From Lachnospiraceae bacterium (GTDB lineage: Bacteria > Bacillota > Clostridia > Lachnospirales > Lachnospiraceae), in NCBI GenBank assembly GCA_017959525.1, contig JAGDAL010000165.1, forward strand, positions 1-5,549: a DNA stretch of 5,549 nt. Direction: 5' to 3'. Positions 1 through 5,444 of the stretch are shown piece by piece. The translations under genes and the position numbers were made by a program. Each line of letters starts with the position of its first letter. Position 1 is the stretch's first letter. The notes below the pieces were generated by a model, which saw only the letters and a program-made list of their open reading frames with translations, was not told where the DNA came from and made no database searches.

Positions 1-285
1 CTGATGGTCTATGATGCGGAATACGCCAAGGGATTCCATAAGTATAACTGGCAGGAAAACTGCGCTCATAAGGGCGTGGCTGATACGATGAAGGAAGAGT
101 GTCACAAAATTTATCATCTGTTATCCATCAGCTCCTTCGATCGACCGATTTGGGATTTGGAAGTCCTGCAGGCTTTGGGCTTTTCCGATGTGCGCTCGGA
201 CACCTCGGTTGGTGACCGAATCTATGCGACACAGGATGAATTTTATATGCCGGACCGGATGTTTGGCGTATATGCGGTGAAATAA
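1..285 (+). CDS. 3' end of a gene, possibly a class I SAM-dependent methyltransferase
   Basis: The reading frame is open from the first base and ends at TAA 283-285, followed at once by an in-frame TAG, so 94 C-terminal residues are visible. The gene almost certainly starts upstream. The ATG at position 4 has no room for a ribosome binding site and falls inside what looks like a beta-strand (LMVYDAEY). That strand, the later WDLEVLQALGFSDVRSD segment and the closing MFGVYAVK strand resemble the C-terminal half of class I SAM-dependent methyltransferases, where a strand ending in Asp is followed by helices and a final anti-parallel strand pair. The SAM-binding glycine loop would lie upstream and cannot be checked, so substrate and function are unknown. 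The gene is separated from the ispF operon by a strong terminator and is probably a separate transcription unit. The family call is a resemblance only; the existence of a real coding sequence is much more secure. Confidence 0.5.
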   Translation: MMVYDAEYAKGFHKYNWQENCAHKGVADTMKEECHKIYHLLSISSFDRPIWDLEVLQALGFSDVRSDTSVGDRIYATQDEFYMPDRMFGVYAVK

Positions 286-290
286 TAGCG

Positions 291-330
291 AAAGAACCGG
301 AAGAAAAACAATTCCGGTTCTTTTTCTTTG
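291..330 (+). terminator. Intrinsic terminator of the upstream gene
   Basis: A perfect 12-bp inverted repeat (AAAGAACCGGAA at 291-302 and TTCCGGTTCTTT at 312-323) encloses a 9-nt loop. It is followed by a T-rich run that continues to about 339. It begins 5 nt after the TAA TAG stops of the upstream gene. The left flank gives no comparable U-tract on the minus strand, so it appears to act on the plus strand only. Confidence 0.92.
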
Positions 331-348
331 TGCTTTTTTGTGTATAAT
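318..348 (+). promoter_or_regulatory. Likely sigma-A promoter of the ispF-mnmA operon
   Basis: A perfect -10 hexamer TATAAT lies at 343-348, preceded by a TGTG element at 339-342 that may strengthen it. The -35 is poor: the best candidates are T-rich hexamers at 318-323 (TTCTTT, 19-bp spacing) or 321-326 (TTTTTC, 16-bp spacing). Both overlap the right arm or U-tract of the preceding terminator. Initiation near 355 would give a leader of about 39 nt before the ispF start. No operator or riboswitch is evident in that short leader. This is the only good promoter I can see upstream of the six-gene run. Confidence 0.65.
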
Positions 349-393
349 AGTATAGTTAGCGATAGAATAGTATTTTACTAGGAGATTACATAG

Positions 394-936
394 ATGAGAA
401 TTGGAAATGGATATGATGTCCATAAGCTTGTGGAAGGTCGCAAGCTGATCATCGGTGGCGTCGAGATCCCTCATGAATTGGGACTTCTCGGACACTCCGA
501 TGCGCACGTATTATTGCATGCCATTATGGATGCATTGCTTGGTGCAGCGGCACTAGGAGATATCGGAAAACATTTTCCGGATACAGACGAGAAGTATAAG
601 GGAGCGAATTCCATGGAACTTCTTGCGGAAGTGAAGCGACTGATTATGGATGCAGGATATGTGGTTGGTAACATTGATGCCACGGTGATTGCACAGCGCC
701 CGAAGCTTCGCCCTTATATCGATGAGATGATTGCCAATGTGGCTCGTGTGTTGGATATTGATGTGTCCCAAGTGAACATCAAGGCTACCACGGAAGAACG
801 ACTTGGCTTCACCGGCAGAGAAGAGGGAATCTCTGCACAGGCAGTCTGTTTGCTGGAATCTTTTTACGAAGGCAGCCAGTCAATATATGATTCCGAAGCA
901 CGTTGCGCGGGATGCAGCGGATGCGCTAGACAATAA
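394..936 (+). CDS. ispF: 2-C-methyl-D-erythritol 2,4-cyclodiphosphate synthase
   Basis: IspF cyclises CDP-methylerythritol 2-phosphate to the 2,4-cyclodiphosphate, releasing CMP, in the cytosolic MEP isoprenoid pathway. The known enzymes are trimers with a divalent metal at each active site. The 180-residue protein aligns without gaps to E. coli numbering through about residue 155. Metal ligands D8 and H10 (GYDVH) and H42 are present, as are H34-S35, the [10 protein letters not shown] loop (56-65), AQRPKLRP (100-107) and [13 protein letters not shown] (130-142). The start has an AGGAG 9 nt upstream. Two things are odd. The usual HSDxDV motif reads HSDAHV, so residue 38 is His. A tail of about 23 residues beyond the normal end carries Cys 171, 174 and 177 (CAGCSGC). 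It is the first gene of the operon; cysS follows after 15 nt. Family assignment is certain; the role of the tail is unknown. Confidence 0.96.
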   Translation: MRIGNGYDVHKLVEGRKLIIGGVEIPHELGLLGHSDAHVLLHAIMDALLGAAALGDIGKHFPDTDEKYKGANSMELLAEVKRLIMDAGYVVGNIDATVIAQRPKLRPYIDEMIANVARVLDIDVSQVNIKATTEERLGFTGREEGISAQAVCLLESFYEGSQSIYDSEARCAGCSGCARQ

Positions 937-951
937 GGAGAGTATGAGAAG

Positions 952-2376
952 ATGAACAAGTTTACATTTTACAATACATTACATCGTCAGGTAGAGGAGT
1001 TCGTGCCTAGAGAAGATGGCAAGGTTAGCATGTATACCTGCGGACCTACCGTATATCATTTTGCGCACATCGGTAACATCCGTACTTACATCATGCAGGA
1101 TGTGCTGATTAAGTCTTTGGAATATGCAGGATACGATGTGAAGCGTGTCATGAATATTACCGACGTGGGACACTTATCTTCCGATGCGGACACCGGTGAA
1201 GACAAGATGGTAGCCGGTGCGAAGCGCGAGCATAAGACGGTTATGGAGATTGCTAAGTTCTATACCGATGCATTCTTCAAGGATTTCGATGCCGTTGGCA
1301 ACAAGCGTCCGGATGTAATTGAGCCGGCGACCAATTGTATTCCGGAATTCATTCACATGGTAGAAGTGCTCCTTGAGAAGGACTATGCATATCTTGCAGG
1401 CGGTAATGTATATTTTGATACCAGCAAGTTACAGGATTACTATGTATTTTCTTCTTCCGTTGAGAAGGAAGCCCTTGAGGTTGGCGTTCGTGACGATGTA
1501 GAAGAGGATGTGAATAAGAAGAATAAGACTGACTTCGTTCTGTGGTTCACCAAGTCCAAGTTCGAAGACCAGGCATTGAAGTGGGAGAGCCCATGGGGCG
1601 TTGGTTATCCGGGATGGCACATTGAGTGCTCCTGCATCTCCATGAAGCACTTGGGTGAGTATATTGATATTCACTGCGGCGGTGTGGACAATATTTTCCC
1701 ACATCATACCAACGAGATTGCCCAGTCTGAGGCTTACCTTGGACATGAGTGGTGCAAGTATTGGTTCCACAGTAACCACCTGAATGATCAGTCCGGTAAG
1801 ATGTCCAAGTCCAAGGGTGCAATCCTGACTGTATCTGTATTGCAGGAAAAGGGTTACGATCCATTGGTATATCGTTTGTTCTGCTTACAGTCTCATTATC
1901 GCAAGCCATTGGTATTCTCTTATGAGAACTTAGACAACACCGCTGCTGCTTACAATAAGCTTGTGAAAAAAGTGGCTGAGTTTACTGCTGATGGTGCTGT
2001 GGATGAAGCAGTGAAGGCAGAATACGAAGCAAAGTTCTGCGAGCAGTTGTCCAATGATTTGAATACTGCTATGGCAATCACTGTGCTGTATGACGTATTA
2101 AAAGCAGATACCAACGATGCCACCAAGCTTGCCATCATCGAGAGCTTTGATAAGGTATTGTCTCTGGATTTGATCGGTCATGCCAAGTCTCTTGCTGATG
2201 CGGGAAGTGATGTGGACCAGGAATTGGAAGCATACATTAACGATGCCATTGCCCGTCGTGCAGAGGCTAAGAAGGCAAAAGATTTTGCAACCGCAGATGT
2301 AATTCGTGATGAGTTACTTGCTAAGGGCATTGTGATTAAGGATACCCGTGAGGGTGTGGTATGGAGCAGAGCATAG
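952..2376 (+). CDS. cysS: Cysteinyl-tRNA synthetase
   Basis: CysRS is a class I aminoacyl-tRNA synthetase that activates cysteine with ATP and charges tRNA-Cys in the cytosol. At 474 residues it has normal length. The HIGH-type signature is HIGN (39-42) and the KMSKS loop is KMSKS (283-287). The zinc ligands that discriminate cysteine match the E. coli pattern: C30, C226 (WHIEC), H251 and E255 (FPHHTNE). The N-terminal CGPTVY and the segment DVGHLSSDADTGEDKM are typical of the family. The C-terminal part (about 330-474) is helical, ends in a motif like KDFATADVIRDELLAKGI, and matches the DALR/anticodon-binding region. The AAGGAG at 935-940 overlaps the ispF stop codon and is 11 nt from the ATG, so translation may be coupled to ispF. 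Its place directly before mrnC and rlmB is the conserved Firmicute arrangement. No T-box leader is visible in the 15-nt gap upstream. Confidence 0.98.
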   Translation: MNKFTFYNTLHRQVEEFVPREDGKVSMYTCGPTVYHFAHIGNIRTYIMQDVLIKSLEYAGYDVKRVMNITDVGHLSSDADTGEDKMVAGAKREHKTVMEIAKFYTDAFFKDFDAVGNKRPDVIEPATNCIPEFIHMVEVLLEKDYAYLAGGNVYFDTSKLQDYYVFSSSVEKEALEVGVRDDVEEDVNKKNKTDFVLWFTKSKFEDQALKWESPWGVGYPGWHIECSCISMKHLGEYIDIHCGGVDNIFPHHTNEIAQSEAYLGHEWCKYWFHSNHLNDQSGKMSKSKGAILTVSVLQEKGYDPLVYRLFCLQSHYRKPLVFSYENLDNTAAAYNKLVKKVAEFTADGAVDEAVKAEYEAKFCEQLSNDLNTAMAITVLYDVLKADTNDATKLAIIESFDKVLSLDLIGHAKSLADAGSDVDQELEAYINDAIARRAEAKKAKDFATADVIRDELLAKGIVIKDTREGVVWSRA

Positions 2377-2379
2377 TCT

Positions 2380-2814
2380 ATGGAACAGAATTGGTATCAA
2401 TATATCAGTGACAAATTCGAGGTGGAGGATAAGGACATTCGGACTTATTCCCCGTTGACCTTGGCTTATATCGGAGATGGAGTCTTTGATTTGGTGATTC
2501 GTTCCGTGGTGGTTGGTAAGGGCAATACTTCGCCGAATAACCTGCACAAACACACCAGCCAGATTGTAAAAGCAACCACCCAGGCAGCGATGATTGATGC
2601 ATTGGAAGACGTCCTAACCGAAGAGGAAGCGGATGCTTATCGTCGTGGACGTAACGCCAAGTCCCATTCTGTTGCGAAGAATGCCAGCGTCGGTGACTAT
2701 CGCAAGGCGACAGGATTTGAATCCTTAATTGGATACTTGTATCTGTGCAACCGCATGGATCGCATTATGGAACTGGTATTAATTGCCGTAGACAAATGTC
2801 ATGTAGATTTATAG
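2380..2814 (+). CDS. mrnC: Mini-ribonuclease III (Mini-III), 23S rRNA maturation
   Basis: Mini-III is a dimeric double-strand-specific ribonuclease made of an RNase III catalytic domain without the dsRNA-binding domain. In Bacillus it trims the stem flanking 23S rRNA. The 144-residue length fits. Recognisable segments are LAYIGDGVFDLVIR (28-41), HKHTSQIVKATTQA, RRGRNAKS and YRKATGFESLIGYLYL (107-122). D33 and E114 occupy the catalytic acidic positions of the family. The start lies 3 nt after the cysS stop. The only Shine-Dalgarno-like sequence is a GGAG at 2363-2366 inside cysS, 13 nt away, so translation probably relies on coupling to cysS. No other in-frame start nearby is better. The cysS-mrnC-rlmB order is that of Bacillus and many Clostridia and supports the call. 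Confidence 0.95.
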   Translation: MEQNWYQYISDKFEVEDKDIRTYSPLTLAYIGDGVFDLVIRSVVVGKGNTSPNNLHKHTSQIVKATTQAAMIDALEDVLTEEEADAYRRGRNAKSHSVAKNASVGDYRKATGFESLIGYLYLCNRMDRIMELVLIAVDKCHVDL

Positions 2815-2823
2815 AAGGATTTT

Positions 2824-3567
2824 ATGAGATACGAAGAATCAGTTATTGAAGGAAGAAATGTGGTTTTAGAAGCGTTACGTAGCGGACAGACCATTGATAA
2901 GATTTTTGTTTTGGACGGTTGTATGGACGGTCCGGTGCGCACCATTGTACGTGATGCCAAGAAGCAGAATATCTTAATTAACTTTGTAAAAAAAGAACGT
3001 TTGGATCAGATGTCTGAGACCGGTAAGCATCAGGGCGTCATTGCATATATTGCAGCTTATGATTATGCAACGGTAGATGACATTATGAATCTTGCCAAGG
3101 AAAAGGGCGAGGATCCGTTTGTTATTTTACTGGATGAGATTGAAGATCCACATAACTTAGGAGCCATTATTCGTACCGCTAATCAGGCAGGTGCGCATGG
3201 TGTTATCATTCCAAAGCACAGAGCAGCCGGCCTTACAGCAACCGTTGCCCGTGCATCTGCCGGAGCAATCAACTATACACCCGTAGCTAAGGTTACCAAC
3301 ATGAGCGCAACCATTGAAGCGTTAAAAGAGATGGGCATGTGGTTTGTATGTGCAGATATGGGTGGTACCAGAATGTACGATTTGAACTTAAAGGGACCAA
3401 TCGGTCTTGTGATCGGTAACGAAGGCAAAGGTATCAGCCCACTTGTGAAGAAGAATTGCGACATGGTGGCATCTATTCCGATGAAGGGTGATATTGATTC
3501 TCTGAATGCATCCGTTGCTTGTGGTATTTTGGCATACGAGATTGTACGTCAGCGTACCTTTGCTTAA
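2824..3567 (+). CDS. rlmB: 23S rRNA 2'-O-ribose methyltransferase, TrmH/SpoU family
   Basis: SPOUT-class enzyme that uses SAM to methylate a ribose 2'-hydroxyl; RlmB orthologues modify the G2251 position of 23S rRNA. The 247-residue protein has an N-terminal substrate-binding domain (about 5-76, opening with VIEGRNVVLEAL) and a C-terminal trefoil-knot catalytic domain (about 98-243). All three SpoU motifs are intact: motif 1 DPHNLGAIIRTA with N111 and catalytic R117, motif 2 GNEGKGIS with N199-E200-G201, and motif 3 IPMKGDIDSLNASVA with S226-L-N-A-S230. An AGAAGGA at 2813-2819 overlaps the mrnC stop and precedes the ATG by 4 nt. TrmH-family members with other RNA targets have similar sequences, but the position directly after mrnC favours RlmB. 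Confidence 0.93.
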   Translation: MRYEESVIEGRNVVLEALRSGQTIDKIFVLDGCMDGPVRTIVRDAKKQNILINFVKKERLDQMSETGKHQGVIAYIAAYDYATVDDIMNLAKEKGEDPFVILLDEIEDPHNLGAIIRTANQAGAHGVIIPKHRAAGLTATVARASAGAINYTPVAKVTNMSATIEALKEMGMWFVCADMGGTRMYDLNLKGPIGLVIGNEGKGISPLVKKNCDMVASIPMKGDIDSLNASVACGILAYEIVRQRTFA

Positions 3568-3586
3568 ACGCTAAATTGGGGGAAGC

Positions 3587-4189
3587 ATGAAAAATACCAT
3601 TAATGTAAAAGAGTTGTCCGATGAAGAAGTGGTTCGCTTGTATCAGAACGGTCATCGGGAATTTGAAGAGCATATTTTCAAACGGTTTGATAAAATCGTG
3701 ACTGCTTGTTGCAGTCCGCTGTTTCTGGTTGGTGCAGATAAGGATGACTTGAAGCAGGAAGGCCGTGTGGGATTGTATCAGGCTTTGCGGGATTACGAAG
3801 ACGGACATGGAACGAAGTTCGCAACCTTCGCCCATACCTGTATTTCCCGTCAGTTGTTGAAGGCGATTGAGGCAAACAATCGCAAGAAGCATCAACCGTT
3901 GAATGATTCCGTTTCCATTGAATCCAAAGAGGAAGATGGAACGTTGGATTCGTTGTTTTTCGAACAAAACAGTTCCAATCCGGAAGATATGTATTTACAG
4001 ACAGAGAGCTATCGGAAAATCATCTCTGATGTATATGCGAAGCTATCCGGAATGGAGAAGGAAGTCTTTGACTTGGCCTTACGGGGCTATGATTACAAAC
4101 AAATTGCAGTGAAGCTTGGAAAGGAGCCGAAGGCAATCACCAATGCCTTACAGCGAATCCGTACCAAGGGTAAAGGAATATTTCAGTAA
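3587..4189 (+). CDS. sigH: Sigma-70 family RNA polymerase sigma factor, SigH-like
   Basis: Directs RNA polymerase to alternative promoters. In Bacillus and Clostridia SigH controls transition-state and early sporulation genes. The 200-residue length is close to Bacillus SigH (about 218). Region 2 runs from about 11 to 100: LVGADKDDLKQEGRVGLYQALRDY (47-70) is region 2.1-2.2, and the stretch from FATFAHTCISRQ to about 98 covers 2.3-2.4. The following RKKHQPLNDSVS (99-110) closely matches the SigH signature after region 2. Region 4 is at 153-193, with a helix-turn-helix around YKQIAVKLGKEPKAITNALQRI. A GGGGGAAG at 3577-3584 lies just before the ATG. The position after rlmB matches Bacillus sigH, except that yacP, which sits between them there, is absent. 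The protein is more divergent than typical SigH, so a role in sporulation is inferred from family and synteny only; no sporulation gene is visible here. Confidence 0.84.
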   Translation: MKNTINVKELSDEEVVRLYQNGHREFEEHIFKRFDKIVTACCSPLFLVGADKDDLKQEGRVGLYQALRDYEDGHGTKFATFAHTCISRQLLKAIEANNRKKHQPLNDSVSIESKEEDGTLDSLFFEQNSSNPEDMYLQTESYRKIISDVYAKLSGMEKEVFDLALRGYDYKQIAVKLGKEPKAITNALQRIRTKGKGIFQ

Positions 4190-5245
4190 ATGGCAAAGAA
4201 AGTCGTAGTTGGAATGTCCGGAGGCGTGGATTCCTCCGTTACAGCATATTTATTAAAAGAGCAGGGATACGATGTTATCGGTGTGACCATGGAAATGTGG
4301 CGAGATGCACCGGAGGTCTGTGAGGACGGCATCGAAGCTAAGAAGGTGGCAGACCAGATTGGGATTCCTCATGTGATTATGCACTTCAAACCGGAGTTTG
4401 AAGAACGCGTGGTATCGAACTTTATCAATGAATACCTGAAGGGACGTACGCCAAATCCTTGTGTCATGTGTAATCGTACCATCAAGTGGCAGGCGCTGAT
4501 GGAGCGTGGCAAGGAGCTTGGGGCGGATTATGTGGCAACCGGCCATTATGCCAGAGTGGAGCAGTTGCCAAACGGACGCTGGGCAGTGAAGAATTCCAAG
4601 GCAGCTTCCAAGGATCAGACCTATGTCTTATGTCAGTTAACTCAGGAGCAGTTGGCCCATACGGTAATGCCTCTAGGAGATTTTGATTCTAAGGACGAGA
4701 TTCGTGCCATTGCATCCAAGCTTGGATTGGTATCTGCGGATAAAAAAGACAGCCAGGATGTCTGCTTCATCGAAGGCGACTATGATAGCTATGGCGACTT
4801 CTTGAAGGCACGCCTCGGCGAAGAGAATCTGCCTGGACCGGGAGACTTCGTCTGGAAGGACGGCACTGTTGTAGGCCAGCATAAAGGAATTGCCAATTAT
4901 ACCATAGGACAGCGCAAGGGCCTGAACATCGCGTTAGGTAAACCGGTCTTCGTGCAGAAAATTGATGTGCCGAATAATCGTGTTATCCTATGTGACAATG
5001 CGGATTTATTTGTTACTGAACTTACTGCAGATACTGTCAACTTGGTATCAGAAGAAGCATTAGATCCGAACAAAGAATATATTGGAAAAATTCGCTATTC
5101 TGACAAGGGTACTCCATGTCATGTAACATTCGACGGTGAATTACTACATGTTCACTTCGAACGCCCTGTACGTGCAGTAACCCCCGGACAAACCTTGGTC
5201 TTATACGACGGTGAATATGTAGCCGCCGGGGCATATATTCGCTGA
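4190..5245 (+). CDS. mnmA: tRNA-specific 2-thiouridylase (plus-strand copy)
   Basis: MnmA adenylates C2 of wobble uridine 34 in tRNA-Lys, tRNA-Glu and tRNA-Gln, then inserts sulfur delivered as a persulfide from a cysteine desulfurase and, in some bacteria, relay proteins. The 351-residue protein is full length. It shows the ATP pyrophosphatase loop GMSGGVDSS (8-16), NPCVMCNRTIKW with catalytic C94 (and an additional C91), ATGHYARV, and KKDSQDVCFI with the second catalytic cysteine C192. The central GIANYTIGQRKGL segment and the C-terminal beta-barrel ending [20 protein letters not shown] are also present. Its ATG directly follows the sigH TAA. The nearest Shine-Dalgarno-like run (AAAGGA, 4172-4177) is 12 nt away inside sigH, so coupling to sigH translation is likely. 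It is the last gene of the operon. A closely related second copy lies tail-to-tail on the other strand. Confidence 0.97.
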   Translation: MAKKVVVGMSGGVDSSVTAYLLKEQGYDVIGVTMEMWRDAPEVCEDGIEAKKVADQIGIPHVIMHFKPEFEERVVSNFINEYLKGRTPNPCVMCNRTIKWQALMERGKELGADYVATGHYARVEQLPNGRWAVKNSKAASKDQTYVLCQLTQEQLAHTVMPLGDFDSKDEIRAIASKLGLVSADKKDSQDVCFIEGDYDSYGDFLKARLGEENLPGPGDFVWKDGTVVGQHKGIANYTIGQRKGLNIALGKPVFVQKIDVPNNRVILCDNADLFVTELTADTVNLVSEEALDPNKEYIGKIRYSDKGTPCHVTFDGELLHVHFERPVRAVTPGQTLVLYDGEYVAAGAYIR

Positions 5246-5270
5246 TTCCTTAAAACGGTTCTATGCCACA

Positions 5271-5313
5271 TATGTTTTCCCGCGAGGTCGCTCTCGCTAT
5301 GGGTGAAAACGTA
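5271..5313 (+). other. Stable hairpin in the mnmA 3' UTR
   Basis: Between the mnmA stop and the terminator, GTTTTC (5274-5279) pairs with GAAAAC (5305-5310). CC (5280-5281) pairs with GG (5302-5303), and GCGAG (5282-5286) pairs with CTCGC (5293-5297) around a 6-nt loop. This gives 13 Watson-Crick pairs, extendable by three weaker ones. No U-tract follows, so it is not a classic terminator. It could protect the transcript 3' end or be a processing site. An alternative helix, CGCTAT 5295-5300 with GTAGCG 5311-5316, would compete with it. The matching region of the minus-strand copy keeps the outer GTTT/AAAC ends but not the strong inner stem. Confidence 0.6.
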
Positions 5314-5336
5314 GCGGATACATACGAAAATAAATA

Positions 5337-5380
5337 GAAGAGGATTTGCTTCATAAATGAGCAATCCTCTTCTTTATTTT
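5337..5380. terminator. Bidirectional intrinsic terminator shared by the two mnmA genes
   Basis: GAAGAGGATTTGC (5337-5349) pairs with GCAATCCTCTTC (5361-5372), leaving one bulged T, 12 main pairs and a short loop. On the plus strand the stem is followed by TTTATTTT (5373-5380). On the minus strand the same stem is followed by TATTTATTTTC, the complement of 5326-5336. It therefore carries U-tracts in both directions and sits between two convergent genes, as expected for a shared terminator. Its centre (near 5355) lies close to the axis of the inverted duplication (5345). Confidence 0.9.
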
Positions 5381-5444
5381 CTAGTACCGACGTTTACACA
5401 CACTCGCTACAGAAAACATATGAGACATAGAGCCTATCTTACAC

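Noticed and set aside
4..285. Complete small gene starting at the ATG at position 4
   Set aside because: The frame is open to the window edge, there is no room for a ribosome binding site, and the ATG sits inside what looks like a core beta-strand, so the gene is more likely cut by the window.
121..507. 128-codon open frame on the minus strand across the terminator and ispF start
   Set aside because: It runs through a clear terminator, a promoter and the start of a certain gene on the other strand, and its translation resembles no family I know. It is a chance antisense frame.
944..955. Four-codon mini-ORF (ATG AGA AGA TGA) overlapping the cysS start
   Set aside because: It lies only 3 nt after the AAGGAG, too close for good initiation, and a leader peptide this short with no attenuator structure is most likely chance.
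1429..1909. Two overlapping minus-strand open frames inside cysS
   Set aside because: They are antisense to strongly conserved cysS motifs (zinc site and KMSKS region) and have no recognisable protein features or ribosome binding sites.
2455..2460. TTGACC resembling a -35 element inside mrnC
   Set aside because: No acceptable -10 hexamer lies 16-18 bp downstream, and the position is inside a conserved coding segment.
5152..5364. 70-codon minus-strand open frame over the mnmA tail and terminator
   Set aside because: It is antisense to mnmA and crosses the terminator palindrome; the real minus-strand gene here ends at 5445 and is in the mnmA frame.
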